A stretch of 64,000 bases of DNA. It comes from an uncultured Collinsella sp. (GTDB lineage: Bacteria > Actinomycetota > Coriobacteriia > Coriobacteriales > Coriobacteriaceae). The translations under genes and the position numbers were made by a program. The DNA lies in the NCBI GenBank assembly GCA_900556415.1, contig USOU01000002.1:62001-126000 (forward strand). The letters run 5' to 3'. Positions within the stretch are counted from its first letter, which is position 1, and every line of letters starts with the position of its first letter. The notes below the pieces were generated by a model. It saw nothing but the letters and a program-made list of their open reading frames with translations, was not told the DNA's origin and ran no database searches. Shown one piece after another: positions 34,494 to 45,434 of the stretch.

Positions 34494-36386
34494 CTAACGA
34501 AAGCGTCGAATCAGGGAAGCCATCTTAAACATAACCCTATGTCGCCTTGTCCCAACTGGAAACAACGTCCGTTTTAATCCAAGCGGTCGGTATTCCGCAA
34601 GCATAATTAAAAGTGACTCATACGCATACATACACCTGGCCAAACGCCAATAATCACGACAAAGTGTATTCGCCGGTTCAGAGAATGGAGTCGTATCCGA
34701 TGAATAGAGCAGCAATCCGCTCTCATTGGACGCCTTGTATTCCTTTACCGTACACTCATTGGCCCACGTGCCGACCTCTTCAAAGGAAACCACGGGCATA
34801 CAATTCGAATACGGAATAAGGCTGAAGTTTAGCCTGCGCATCATAAGGCTCCGAACCGCAGATACGCTCAACGGTAAGCAGAAAGCGTCTTTAGCGCTGC
34901 CTGGTTTCTTTTTATGCAACTGATACTTTTGAAACTCTTTAGCCAAATCGCCTCTTGGGTCGATGCCCAGCTCAGATGCACAGGCACAGTACAACTCATA
35001 TGGTTCAGGACAGATAGTAGAAAGCTGAGACAAATCAACTATAAGAGCGGACGCCTCGCTCATCTCCCAACCACCTGCAGCAGCAAGATATGAGTCGCGC
35101 AAACGAGACGAAGCCGGCTTATTAAGCTCTTTCTCGAGGAAAACGCTCTTTACGGCAGCGAGTAAATCTTCTACGCCATCAATGATCTTGGCAGGGTCTT
35201 TTTTAAAGAAAGCACACCCCTCAACCCAAAGAACTCGATGGTGACTCATCAAGTCGACATTCATTATGCGAGGGAGTATAAAAGGCAGAACAATATGCGC
35301 TTCGGTAGCATCCATAGAACCAAAGAGGTCGTTGGGTCCAACTACCGGGAAAGTTGCTTGTCTGATTTCCAGATTCTCCGGAATAGTCTCAAGTATGTTG
35401 AGACAATCGCCAAAGCTAAACTGACAATTATGAATTAGAAGCAATCGATACTTTCTGGTCGCGTCAAGCTGACGAATTAAGCTCTCAAGCGCGACGGCAA
35501 TTTTAATAGGCGTCGATTCCACATAGCGCCATACGATATCAACCGTTTGGTTATCGACGGCAGCAGCATTAAACGGAGCAGGCGTCTCATCAAAGAACAC
35601 AAGGGGGCGCTCGGCAATCTTAATCCCCCTCTTAGAGACATGAGCGACGAAAACGCTATAAAGAATCTCTCCCAGATAGCCACAAATACGTTTATGAGTA
35701 GTCGTCTTGTTCTCATAATCATATTCAGAGTCAAACTGTTGAAGAATCGAAAACTCAAATGCACAGAGCTCGTCGAAGAGAGTCTTCTTCATCACGAAGC
35801 AGTTATAGCCCAAATACTTGGAACCGTTAAGATATGCGACGAGCTCGTCTACATAATCAGGCTGAACATGCTTGCAAATATCAACCATATGGTCTAGCTC
35901 GGCTTGAGTGACAAGGCCATAGGCACACATATGATCCCTTATAGTTTTCTTAGGACCACAAGGGGTGGGAACTCCCCTCACATCCCAATAAGGAGCGCGT
36001 ACAAGGTCAACCTTCTCGACACAATCCCTAATCAAAGCCTCGTTTGCTAGCTGATACTTTTTAATTGAGAGTGGCGACAGACATTCATCCTCAATCTGAG
36101 CATGATCGTTCGACTCATATTTCTTCTCATCAAAATTGAAAAAACGGCGGTAATGGCATTGGCCAACATAATCTGCCTCTAAGTTTTTCCAAGCCCAATA
36201 CTGACCGCTCATTTCACAAAAAGTGAAATTTCGATCGGAGATGTTTTCGCCGCAATCGTCGCGTTGGCATCCAGGAATAGTCTCTTTACCCAAAGAGCCG
36301 ACGTGAACAGGTAAATACAGGTCGGAATCAGGCGTGCAGACAGGCTTATGGCATGAGACTAGAATTTTAATGTTGGGTTTAGACAT
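34494..36386 (-). CDS. DUF4422 domain fused to a GT8-like glycosyltransferase
   Basis: The 630-aa protein has an N-terminal DUF4422 domain (about 5-260): ILVSCHKPVCTPDSDLYLPVHVG, FCEMSGQYWAWKNL, GQCHYRRFF and PTPCGPKKTIRDH. DUF4422 proteins are capsule glycosyltransferases. The second half (about 280-520) resembles GT8: RKYRLLLIHNCQFSFGD, MDATEAHIVLPFILPRI and HHRVLWVEGCAFFKKDPAKI. The usual GT8 DxD is replaced by VEG-CAF at the matching place, so the second domain may be divergent or inactive. The ATG lies five bases after a run of nine G that acts as its SD. It follows another transferase gene by 14 bp. Confidence 0.8.
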   Translation of the reverse strand: MSKPNIKILVSCHKPVCTPDSDLYLPVHVGSLGKETIPGCQRDDCGENISDRNFTFCEMSGQYWAWKNLEADYVGQCHYRRFFNFDEKKYESNDHAQIEDECLSPLSIKKYQLANEALIRDCVEKVDLVRAPYWDVRGVPTPCGPKKTIRDHMCAYGLVTQAELDHMVDICKHVQPDYVDELVAYLNGSKYLGYNCFVMKKTLFDELCAFEFSILQQFDSEYDYENKTTTHKRICGYLGEILYSVFVAHVSKRGIKIAERPLVFFDETPAPFNAAAVDNQTVDIVWRYVESTPIKIAVALESLIRQLDATRKYRLLLIHNCQFSFGDCLNILETIPENLEIRQATFPVVGPNDLFGSMDATEAHIVLPFILPRIMNVDLMSHHRVLWVEGCAFFKKDPAKIIDGVEDLLAAVKSVFLEKELNKPASSRLRDSYLAAAGGWEMSEASALIVDLSQLSTICPEPYELYCACASELGIDPRGDLAKEFQKYQLHKKKPGSAKDAFCLPLSVSAVRSLMMRRLNFSLIPYSNCMPVVSFEEVGTWANECTVKEYKASNESGLLLYSSDTTPFSEPANTLCRDYWRLARCMYAYESLLIMLAEYRPLGLKRTLFPVGTRRHRVMFKMASLIRRFR

Positions 36387-36390
36387 TAAT

Positions 36391-36399
36391 CCCCCCCCC
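36391..36399 (-). repeat. nine-G homopolymer in the ribosome-binding region
   Basis: On the minus strand a G9 tract lies between the TAA of the upstream transferase and the ATG of the DUF4422-GT8 gene, separated from that ATG by ATTA plus a base. It is the only SD-like sequence there. Such tracts change length by slipped-strand mispairing, so expression of the downstream transferase may be variable. Confidence 0.55.
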
Positions 36400-36400
36400 G

Positions 36401-37411
36401 TTATGCCTTTAACTTAAATTGATCACGATGATCAGCATGATACTCAACCATAGTCTTTGTTTGTGCGCCACCGTAGCCGAGATGGCCTACAACAATATTT
36501 TCATTTACCACCATCACGCGGCCAGTAAAACACGCGTAGTTACAAATATGCTCCTCGTCATCCCCAAGACCATACGGACCTCCGACAAAAGTCAGCGGGA
36601 AGTGCCCAAACTCGTTCCAGGCGTCACGCGAAAACAGAATGGCACCGATGCTATAGCGAATCGGGCAAATTGAATACTGGAACCCTTCATTTTCAATCGA
36701 GAAGCGCTCTGTAAGCGCATCGATATCGCGCAATACAGGCTGAGACTCGCCCCACATATAACGAGCAACCTTAGGCTCAGAAATGACCTGACGATTGTGG
36801 TGCAAACCATCCGAATACTTCATATCCGTGAGTCCGGTATTCCTGAAATCATCCAGGAGATTCAACTTGTCTAGCAAGCGAAGATGCCCGTAGCAACTGA
36901 CATTAATTAAAGGAGAGACAAACGCTGGCTTATATAAGGTGTTTGACTCAAGCTCCTCGTAGGTATCAAGCATTGCCTCAAAGAATCCCTTGGTCAAAAA
37001 CATATCCTCATCAAGCTTATAAATCCACTTAGCCCTCGGATGGCATTCGATGGCAATGTTCTGAACAACAGACAGATGGTTAACAGAAGTCGACAGATAG
37101 GACCAGTCGTGATCAGCGGCGATCTGCTTAAGCTCTTCATTCACAAGCCCGCTGGTCATAACGCATACGTCAACATCGGAAGGCACATATGCCGCTATAC
37201 GCCCAAAAACGTCTTCCCATAATGTTGGCTTATATCCAGCGAGAATAATGCAGAGCTTGTCGCTGCCCTTACTCCGATCAATAAAGTCATGAGTTCCAGA
37301 TTGAATGGCCCGCACGGCCTCGTCACCTCGAAGATCGCGACGAGCTTTTAAGAATGCCTTACCAAACTTATTTGAGTTAATGGCATCATAAACAGTGTTT
37401 TTAAGAGACAT
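36401..37411 (-). CDS. putative glycosyltransferase (GT-A-like, unassigned family)
   Basis: The 336-aa product has LCIILAGYKPTLWEDVFGRI near residue 50, VDVCVMTSGLVNEELKQI, then AKWIYKLDEDMFLTKGFFEA, in which DED resembles the DxD metal site of GT-A enzymes. GGPYGLGDDEEHICNYA further on resembles the catalytic acid region. No membrane segment was found. AGGAG lies six bases before ATG. It is probably co-transcribed with the DUF4422-GT8 gene, whose start codon is only 14 bases after this stop. The donor and acceptor are unknown. Confidence 0.65.
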   Translation of the reverse strand: MSLKNTVYDAINSNKFGKAFLKARRDLRGDEAVRAIQSGTHDFIDRSKGSDKLCIILAGYKPTLWEDVFGRIAAYVPSDVDVCVMTSGLVNEELKQIAADHDWSYLSTSVNHLSVVQNIAIECHPRAKWIYKLDEDMFLTKGFFEAMLDTYEELESNTLYKPAFVSPLINVSCYGHLRLLDKLNLLDDFRNTGLTDMKYSDGLHHNRQVISEPKVARYMWGESQPVLRDIDALTERFSIENEGFQYSICPIRYSIGAILFSRDAWNEFGHFPLTFVGGPYGLGDDEEHICNYACFTGRVMVVNENIVVGHLGYGGAQTKTMVEYHADHRDQFKLKA

Positions 37412-37445
37412 GCACTACTCCTACAAATCAGTAACACGAAAAATA

Positions 37446-37477
37446 ATAAGCCACCCGCTTATCGACGAGTGGCTTAT
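37446..37477 (-). terminator. terminator of the DUF6541 gene
   Basis: On the minus strand ATAAGCCAC-TCG / GCGG-GTGGCTTAT (one bulge) is followed by TATTTTTCG, 83 bases after the stop of the large membrane-protein gene. Confidence 0.7.
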
Positions 37478-37559
37478 CGCAAAGCTCTAAAAATGAATAG
37501 AAACGGGCTTTGCCTTAAAGACTATTAAGAGGATGCTTTGACCAAAACGAAAAGAATAA

Positions 37560-39695
37560 TTAACTAAAAGTAGAATAGTCTATCTCATAAAGTCGCATAT
37601 CGTCTTCCGACATAAGAAGCTTGAGCCCCGGAGTCGTATCTTTGATCGAATTAATGCCTTGCCATTTGTCCCAAGTATAGTAACCGTAGTAGCAACGCTC
37701 GTCGTTGATCTCACCGCCATAGTCCAAATTAAGAATGTACTTAATACCATTCTCTTTAAGGACGCGTTGAACATCTCTATTTGTAGCAAGCTTGTCGAGA
37801 TGCAACCTCAGCGTTTGGTTATCATTCGTCTCATTACCGAGCATCTCTGCAGCAGACCGACGGTAAAGAAGGTTTAAATCGTATAAAGGATATGCGAAAG
37901 CGCTGCCGTCATCAGCGTTGTTAAATATCAACCCATCATCATTTTCGAGAAGCTCAGCTACACGCTTACAAAAAAGTCGCTCTCTTGGATCAAACAAGTT
38001 GTCGCGCTTCGAATCATTCGCAAGCGTCGAGCAGTTATGGTAATCACCCAAACCCGTGTAAACCCGTCCAAATCCAGGCAAGTTGAAATCATTAACATAT
38101 AGGGCACACATAGTAATAATCAAACATACAAAACTAGCTGATATCTTTGCCCAGGGTTCATATCCAAGTCTGTTGAATATCCTCAGAGCAAGCGAATAGA
38201 CGGCCTCTAAACCGACAGCAGCCAAGGGAATTGCAATGAGGCTGGCACATGCACCTAAACGATACGGATCGGTATACCAAAAACCCGCAAGGAAATGCTT
38301 TAAAAAACCGGATGATGACGCCCCGACTATGTATATGATGGCAGCGAACATATACGAGAAACATAACCATGAAGACTCCTTGTTGCGAAGCAAGACAAAG
38401 AAGCCAATTGCAACGAACAAAGCGAGAAGATAATTGCCCGCCGGAAGCCGAAAAGAAAGAGCCAGTACATTAACGATAGCCTGTAAACGCGAGGCGGTTA
38501 TGCCCCAAGTGAAAGAAACAGTATTACTTAATGCTGGATTAATAAAACAAACAATCCAAATTACTAGAATCAATAAGGCGGGAATCGCGAGGGAAGTTAA
38601 TCTCACAGATAGAGACATGCCAGAATTTAAATGTTGTTGTTTTACAACATACCAACGAGAAAACCGCAAGATAACAAAAGGCGCAAGAAGAACTGCCATT
38701 GTAAAAATAGCATTTGGATGAGAAACGCAGAGCGAGAAAACGCCGAATAAAAACGCGGCGACATAATTAATATTGTACCGCCTCGCGTGCCCATCGATCG
38801 AATTAATAAAAATGGCGGAACAAGCTGGCACGAGCATAAGCCCCAAAGTGTTAGGGAACAAAGGACCTGACACTGAGATTAAAGTGCCCCAGGGAAAGCC
38901 GTTAAAAGCAAATAATACCAGCGCCCCCGCAATTACCGCACCGCGTTCTTCCTTGAATACTGTTTTTAAAAACAGAAATACACTAGACGGAAAAATAGAA
39001 ACCAACAGGACATAATTTGTAACGTTTATCGAAAACGCAACATCTTGTCCAGAAAAGCTCGCAATAAGGGCTGCAAGTAAATGCCAAGCCGCAGGATAAA
39101 AGCCGCTAGCAACTGAAATAATCGAACTAGACATCACATCATGATAAATGCCGACATTAACTGTCGAATAATCACCGCTGTCAATAAAAGATCTAATAAC
39201 AGCAAGATGAAAAGAATTATCCGAATCCTGTATGAAAGATGACGGCCCATCTAAAGGAAGCACATACGTTTTAGTTGCAATAACAAAGGCAATGCCAATG
39301 TACAAAAATAGTATTAACCAGTTTGAATGACCTGAGGATGGCTTTGCTACATCAGTATTTCGTGAGCGACTAAATGATGCAATCAGTAAAAATATCAAAG
39401 CGAGGAGTAGACAGGGGAGGCTCAGGCTTACCCATGAAGCATAAAATCCAAGCTTAGAGTAAATAATGCTTATTATTTCAAGCAAAGCAATTGAAAACAA
39501 CGGTGCAGCTAAAAGTGAATCAATCCTGCTAAAACACATCAAACGTGAAAAAGCAAATCCAGGAACCTCCAGGAGGAACATGAGAAAAAGCGAAGAAATG
39601 AAGAAAGCGGCCCACATAGAATTAACCAACCTAGGTTCAGGTACATTGCTGAAATGCACAGGCATTAAAAACGAAATACAAGCATGAACTGACAC
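37560..39695 (-). CDS. DUF6541-type polytopic membrane protein
   Basis: Large (711 aa) protein with about 13 hydrophobic helices and a soluble C-terminal 190 residues. Features include PLDGPSSFIQDSDNSFHLAVIRSFIDSG and, after the helices, YHNCSTLANDSKRDNLFDPRERLFC. This architecture is seen in actinobacterial DUF6541 proteins, often in polysaccharide loci. A GT-C glycosyltransferase or polymerase role is plausible but unproven. The start is uncertain: the first in-frame start is GTG 39695, but the hydrophobic part begins at MWAAFFISSLFLMF (ATG 39617) and no clear SD marks either. AT-rich coding sequence unlike the core genome. Confidence 0.7.
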   Translation of the reverse strand: MSVHACISFLMPVHFSNVPEPRLVNSMWAAFFISSLFLMFLLEVPGFAFSRLMCFSRIDSLLAAPLFSIALLEIISIIYSKLGFYASWVSLSLPCLLLALIFLLIASFSRSRNTDVAKPSSGHSNWLILFLYIGIAFVIATKTYVLPLDGPSSFIQDSDNSFHLAVIRSFIDSGDYSTVNVGIYHDVMSSSIISVASGFYPAAWHLLAALIASFSGQDVAFSINVTNYVLLVSIFPSSVFLFLKTVFKEERGAVIAGALVLFAFNGFPWGTLISVSGPLFPNTLGLMLVPACSAIFINSIDGHARRYNINYVAAFLFGVFSLCVSHPNAIFTMAVLLAPFVILRFSRWYVVKQQHLNSGMSLSVRLTSLAIPALLILVIWIVCFINPALSNTVSFTWGITASRLQAIVNVLALSFRLPAGNYLLALFVAIGFFVLLRNKESSWLCFSYMFAAIIYIVGASSSGFLKHFLAGFWYTDPYRLGACASLIAIPLAAVGLEAVYSLALRIFNRLGYEPWAKISASFVCLIITMCALYVNDFNLPGFGRVYTGLGDYHNCSTLANDSKRDNLFDPRERLFCKRVAELLENDDGLIFNNADDGSAFAYPLYDLNLLYRRSAAEMLGNETNDNQTLRLHLDKLATNRDVQRVLKENGIKYILNLDYGGEINDERCYYGYYTWDKWQGINSIKDTTPGLKLLMSEDDMRLYEIDYSTFS

Positions 39696-39778
39696 GTATA
39701 ATTAATCTTGTTCTTTACAACGAAGCATGCACAGAAGAAAAGCAAATGTTGGAAAAGAACGCGTTCAGGATCAGTCGA

Positions 39779-40117
39779 TCATTTGGCTTTATCAATATCG
39801 CTAAGCGCAATCGACTGAGCCAGCCCATTAATTCGCTCCTCCTGCCTCGAAAGACGTAGAGAATTCGAGAAGTCCCTCACCACTAGAACCGCAATGACGT
39901 ATAGAAATACAAAATTCGAAGCAGAAACAAAGCCTAGTTCAGATGAAATAAATAAAGCTATCTCAGGAAATATGCCGAGCAAAACAAAACTTAAGCTGAA
40001 CAACAGCCAGAACATAGAATCAAGAACCTGCATCTGAGACCTCTTCAATTTGCGAATAACAAAGAAGAAAACCAGTGCAGCAAAACCAATGAGCAAAGCT
40101 CGCAGCGTAAGACTCAT
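39779..40117 (-). CDS. DUF2304 family small membrane protein
   Basis: The 112-aa product has three hydrophobic stretches (LRALLIGFAALVFFFVI, LDSMFWLLFSLSFVLLGIFPEI, ASNFVFLYVIAVLVV). It ends with a short coiled-coil (RLSRQEERINGLAQSIAL). DUF2304 proteins nearly always follow a DPM-like GT2, as here, where the gap is 6 bp. They may help anchor it or act with it in polyprenyl-sugar synthesis. The start ATG has AGGTGAT upstream. Confidence 0.88.
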   Translation of the reverse strand: MSLTLRALLIGFAALVFFFVIRKLKRSQMQVLDSMFWLLFSLSFVLLGIFPEIALFISSELGFVSASNFVFLYVIAVLVVRDFSNSLRLSRQEERINGLAQSIALSDIDKAK

Positions 40118-40123
40118 TTACAA

Positions 40124-40867
40124 TCACCTAAACCATTGAACTATTAGCAGCGTAGCAAACACTCTAAGCATATACTGCATTGACTTAACAGGATTTAAGT
40201 AGCTCACGCCGCCTTGGCGTTCACGCATTGATACCTGAACTTCAGAGACCGAATACCCTTGTTTTAAAAACAAAGCGATTGATTCGGGTTCAGGATTGAG
40301 ATTGTTGTCGTAATAGTATCTTTCAAGCACGGGACGGCTAAATAATCTGAAGCCCGAGGTCGGATCGCTGATGCGATGCCCAGTCAGCATCTTGATTAGC
40401 ACTGTAATCATGCGCGAGCCAAGCATGCGCATCGATTTATCTTTGCGAATAGTAAGAAACCTGGAACCAATAACGATATCAGATCCGGCGCGTTCCGCTT
40501 TCTCAACAAGAGAAGCCAAATACTCCGGGCGATGTTGTCCATCAGCATCAAACTGAATCATATAGTCGTAACCATTATCAACAGCATATCGAGCCGCAGT
40601 CTGAAATCCAACAGTCAGGCCGCAATTAATTGGCATGGTAACGACCTCGCACCGTAACGAGTCGCAAATCTCTCCCGTTCGATCTCGAGAGCCGTCATTA
40701 ATAATAATGAAGTCAAACTCTGGCGCAATCGAGCGAAGCTCTTTCACCGTGCCTTCAATGCATTCCTCTTCATTATATGCAGGAATTGCAACAAGCACAT
40801 TCGATTTAGACGACAATCGAGCACCATTCTCTCGTGGTAAATCAGTAGAACCTGAACAGCCATTCAA
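40124..40867 (-). CDS. family 2 glycosyltransferase (DPM1-like)
   Basis: GT-A enzyme that probably loads a sugar onto a polyprenyl carrier. From residue 24 it reads VLVAIPAYNEEECIEGTVKEL, then DFIIINDGSRDRTGEI, DYMIQFDADGQHRPEYLASL (DAD metal site), GSRFLTIRKDKSMRMLGSRM and DPTSGFRLFSRPVLERYY. It pairs with DUF2304. The start is unsure: the open frame begins at TTG 40867 without an SD, and the catalytic fold begins only around residue 24. Confidence 0.9.
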   Translation of the reverse strand: MNGCSGSTDLPRENGARLSSKSNVLVAIPAYNEEECIEGTVKELRSIAPEFDFIIINDGSRDRTGEICDSLRCEVVTMPINCGLTVGFQTAARYAVDNGYDYMIQFDADGQHRPEYLASLVEKAERAGSDIVIGSRFLTIRKDKSMRMLGSRMITVLIKMLTGHRISDPTSGFRLFSRPVLERYYYDNNLNPEPESIALFLKQGYSVSEVQVSMRERQGGVSYLNPVKSMQYMLRVFATLLIVQWFR

Positions 40868-41001
40868 TATATCTTATGAGTAGCTGAATCATACGCTTAT
40901 TATATATTCACTCATATCGCATTGGCATATACGATAAGAAACAAACGGGCATGGCCTATTCATGCAACAATCGTCCTTTACCGTTGAGATAAGGAATTCA
41001 A

Positions 41002-41979
41002 ATGAAAGCGACAATCATCGTCCCAGTCTATAACGTTGAAAAGTACCTTAGTCGCTGTCTCGATAGCCTCGTTCACCAGACTATCTCTGATTATGAAATT
41101 CTCTGCGTAAATGATTGCAGTCCCGATAATAGCGATCTCATTCTCTCGGAATACCAAGAGAAATACCCCTCAAGAATTCGAGTTCTAAATAATGAGTGCA
41201 ATTTAGGTCTTGGACGAACAAGGGAAAGAGCCCTCAAGCATGTTTGCAGTGAATATGTCTTCTTTGTAGATAGCGACGACTATGTCGCTCCCGATTATAT
41301 CGAAACTTATCTTCAGGCAGCCGAAAATGGCGACTACGACATCATCGCAGGAGGTTTCATAAGGGATATTGATGGCAAACTGAAAAGGCATCGCATATCA
41401 AACAGCGTATGGAGTACGACAACCTATGCGATTGCATGGGCAAAACTCTTTAAAAAGTCCTTTATCGAAGAAAACAAACTGGGCTTTACCGGTGTCCCTT
41501 GCGGTGAGGATATCTACTTTAGCCTCTGCGCCTTTTACTGCAACGCGAAAGTGAAAATCATTCCATACGAGGGCTATTATTACTACTTCAATCGCCAATC
41601 CATCACCGGTTCAATGAGCTACAAGAAAAATCATGAGCAAATCATGGCGGAAATGTTTGACCTTTTCCTTGAAAGCCACGATCTCTCAAAACTTCCGAAA
41701 AGCAGATTCGATGTTATTGAATACACCTATTTAGCAAACATGATTAATGCCTTGGTTGTTTTTAATAGGGGTTGCGGTCCAGAGCTGATGAAATCAAAAT
41801 ATGACTTCGTTTTCTCGCACGCACGAAAGCATTTTCCGAACTATCTAAAGAATCCTCATATAGGTATTCTAAAACCAAAAGGCCAGACCTTAAAAATTCG
41901 CCTAGGAGTAGGGGTGCTGCTTGGTTTGCAGAAATTTCACCTTGACTGGCCTGCATACTACATCATTTCTAAACTGTAA
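41002..41979 (+). CDS. family 2 glycosyltransferase
   Basis: The 325-aa enzyme starts MKATIIVPVYNVEKYLSRCLDSL, followed by YEILCVNDCSPDNSDLIL, LNNECNLGLGRTRERAL and EYVFFVDSDDYVAPDYIE with the DSDD metal-binding motif. The C-terminal 130 residues are variable and probably choose the acceptor. AAGGAA precedes the ATG. The 134-bp gap to the divergent GT2 gene at 40867 is AT-rich and should carry both promoters. It is followed by a GT4 gene after 41 bp. Confidence 0.92.
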   Translation: MKATIIVPVYNVEKYLSRCLDSLVHQTISDYEILCVNDCSPDNSDLILSEYQEKYPSRIRVLNNECNLGLGRTRERALKHVCSEYVFFVDSDDYVAPDYIETYLQAAENGDYDIIAGGFIRDIDGKLKRHRISNSVWSTTTYAIAWAKLFKKSFIEENKLGFTGVPCGEDIYFSLCAFYCNAKVKIIPYEGYYYYFNRQSITGSMSYKKNHEQIMAEMFDLFLESHDLSKLPKSRFDVIEYTYLANMINALVVFNRGCGPELMKSKYDFVFSHARKHFPNYLKNPHIGILKPKGQTLKIRLGVGVLLGLQKFHLDWPAYYIISKL

Positions 41980-42020
41980 TTGCCCTTAACAACGACAACC
42001 ACTTGACGCAAAGGATAACC

Positions 42021-43178
42021 GTGCGACGAATACTAATTGCCAGCGCATATTACGCCCCTCATATGGGAGGTGTGGAGCGATACACTGAAAACCTCGCCAA
42101 GAAATTGGCTGAGCTTGGCAACGAAGTTGTTGTTGTCACCTCTTCCGATTCGGAAAGAACTGGCAGCTTTATAAGCGAAAACAACGTCTCTCTAATTGAG
42201 ATACCCTCGGTGTCTCTTATGAACGACAGATTTCCTATAATTAAGCCGATACCGAGCACATTTCGGGCTTTCCGTCAAATAATGGAATTGCCCATCAGCG
42301 ATATTATTATTAATACTCGTTATTATCCGATTTGCCATTTTGCATGCAGGGTTGCCGAGAAAAAGCACATACGGCCGGTTTTGATTGACCATAGCTCCGG
42401 ATACTTGTCTACAGAAAAAAGTCCAATGGGTTATCTCATGCGATTGTATGAAGGACTGTCAACAAAAATCATTTCAAGAAGCAAACCGGTTGCATGTGCA
42501 GTTTCGAATCGAAGTTTACAGTGGATAAAAAGCTTGGGGTTTTCACCCCATTCCGTAATACCCAACTCGATTGATGCTGCCGCATATTGCTCATCTGCAT
42601 CAAAAAGAAACTGGAATTCTGAACTTAATATATCTCCTGACGCATTTGTCGTCGCATATGCCGGTCGCCTGATTGAGGAAAAAGGCGTTATGAAGGCAAT
42701 AGAAGCAATTGACGACATTCATGACAAAAACATTCATTTGATTATTGCGGGCAGTGGCCCATTAAATACAGCGGTGTCCAACGCGCAAAATGAAAGAATC
42801 CATTTTGTCGGAAGATTAAATGAATCTGATATGTCATCCTTGCTACGCTATGCTAGCTGTTTTCTAATGCCTAGTGAATATCCAGAGGGCATGCCAACCG
42901 TTCTTCTTGAGGCCGCAGCTCAAAAATGCGCAATCGTGGTTAGTAATTGCGCAGGCGCATCCGATATCATCCCTGAAAGCAATTTCGGTACAGTTTTGCA
43001 AGACTGCGCAATCGACTCTATTCAAAAGGCTGTCCTAGTATATTTCGAAAACCCAGATTTAACTTTTGAGCACTCTCAAAATGTTCATGATCTAGTATGT
43101 TCGCGATTCACATGGAATCAGACTGCCTTGAATCTATGCACGAATGTCCTAGACACGCCATCTACCAACAATAATTAA
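42021..43178 (+). CDS. family 4 glycosyltransferase (GT-B)
   Basis: Retaining transferase of the WaaG/RfaB type. From the GTG start (RRILIASAYYAPHMGGVERYTENLA) it shows the glycine-rich N-terminal loop YYAPHMGGVE. The C-terminal Rossmann domain follows, with VVAYAGRLIEEKGVMKAIEA, HLIIAGSGPL and the EX7E motif region MPSEYPEGMPTVLLEAAAQK. The start was set at GTG 42021 because AAAGGA lies seven bases before it. A TTG 18 bases upstream gives a longer frame with no SD. Length is 385 aa. Confidence 0.92.
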   Translation: MRRILIASAYYAPHMGGVERYTENLAKKLAELGNEVVVVTSSDSERTGSFISENNVSLIEIPSVSLMNDRFPIIKPIPSTFRAFRQIMELPISDIIINTRYYPICHFACRVAEKKHIRPVLIDHSSGYLSTEKSPMGYLMRLYEGLSTKIISRSKPVACAVSNRSLQWIKSLGFSPHSVIPNSIDAAAYCSSASKRNWNSELNISPDAFVVAYAGRLIEEKGVMKAIEAIDDIHDKNIHLIIAGSGPLNTAVSNAQNERIHFVGRLNESDMSSLLRYASCFLMPSEYPEGMPTVLLEAAAQKCAIVVSNCAGASDIIPESNFGTVLQDCAIDSIQKAVLVYFENPDLTFEHSQNVHDLVCSRFTWNQTALNLCTNVLDTPSTNNN

Positions 43179-43254
43179 GGGCAACAGGCGGCTATTTAAT
43201 CCCCCGCTGCCCTCCGCCATCAAAGCCATGATTCTTTAAGGCCCGCAACTGCCC

Positions 43255-44274
<1,020 letters not shown>

Positions 44275-44327
44275 TCACTTTGAACCAGCCCACATCAAAC
44301 GATAACTCGAAATCATTTAATAATTAA

Positions 44328-45434
44328 TCAACGATTTTCCAGCACATTCGCAATATATTCGCTCGCATGACCATCACCGTAGGGGTTAGACGCATTGCTC
44401 ATTGCCGCATATTCAGTTTCATCAGAAAGCAGGCGACTAAACTCGCGATAAATGACATCTTCCTTTGTTCCAACAAGTTTTAAAGTTCCGGCCTCTATGC
44501 CCTCAGGACGCTCAGTGGTGTCTCGCATGACAAGAACGGGCTTGCCAAGACCAGGCGCTTCTTCCTGAATACCGCCAGAATCGGTAAGGATAAGATAACT
44601 TGCCGCCATGAAGTTATGAAAATCAAGCACTTCAAGCGGATCAATAATATGGAGTCTTTCAAAACCATCGAGCTCTTCGTGTGCGGCCTTACGCACAAGA
44701 GGATTCATATGAATCGGATAGATTGCCTTAGTATCTGGATGTTCTTCCATCACACGACGTATTGCGCGAAACATCCTATGCATGGGTTCGCCCAGATTCT
44801 CACGACGGTGTGCGGTAATTAGTATTAGACGAGATCCATTCGCCCAATCTAGTTCGGGATGGGAATATGTACCGCAGACAGTCGTTCTCAGGGCATCAAT
44901 ACCAGTATTACCTGTGACCCAAATCTTTTGCGTCGACTTCCCTTCATCAATCAGATTCTTCTTACTCTTCTCCGTAGGGGCAAAGTAATATTCACTTATG
45001 ATGTCAACTGCCTGTCGATTAAATTCCTCAGGCCAAGGACTATAGATATCATGCGTACGAAGACCAGCTTCTACATGTCCGATAGGAATCTGCAAGTAGA
45101 AACAAGCAAGCGCGGCAGCAAAACTAGTAGAAGTATCTCCGTGAACAAGCACGACATCAGGTTTTTCGTTCTCAAGAATAGCCTTAAGTCTCAATAAGAC
45201 ATCACTTGTCACATCAAAGAGAGTCTGTCCCGGTCTCATAATAGCAAGGTCATAATCAGGCTTGACATTGAAAACGCGCAGGACCTGATCAAGCATCTCA
45301 CGATGCTGCCCCGTAACAACGACAGTAGTGTCAAATTTGTCGAAACGACGCTTAAGCTCATTGACAAGTGGGCACATCTTGATTGCCTCGGGACGCGTTC
45401 CAAAAACTAACAGAACCCTTTTCTTATGTATCAT
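44328..45434 (-). CDS. wecB: UDP-N-acetylglucosamine 2-epimerase (non-hydrolysing)
   Basis: Interconverts UDP-GlcNAc and UDP-ManNAc, a donor for capsule and teichoic acid linkage units. The 368-aa product has KRVLLVFGTRPEAIKMCPLV, VVVTGQHREMLDQVL, VHGDTSTSFAAALACF, GHVEAGLRT, WVTGNTGIDAL, ITAHRRENLGEPM and LTDSGGIQEEAPGLGKPVLVMR, all conserved. The ATG has AGGGGAAAT before it. That SD lies inside the end of a small open frame that abuts it. Confidence 0.95.
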   Translation of the reverse strand: MIHKKRVLLVFGTRPEAIKMCPLVNELKRRFDKFDTTVVVTGQHREMLDQVLRVFNVKPDYDLAIMRPGQTLFDVTSDVLLRLKAILENEKPDVVLVHGDTSTSFAAALACFYLQIPIGHVEAGLRTHDIYSPWPEEFNRQAVDIISEYYFAPTEKSKKNLIDEGKSTQKIWVTGNTGIDALRTTVCGTYSHPELDWANGSRLILITAHRRENLGEPMHRMFRAIRRVMEEHPDTKAIYPIHMNPLVRKAAHEELDGFERLHIIDPLEVLDFHNFMAASYLILTDSGGIQEEAPGLGKPVLVMRDTTERPEGIEAGTLKLVGTKEDVIYREFSRLLSDETEYAAMSNASNPYGDGHASEYIANVLENR

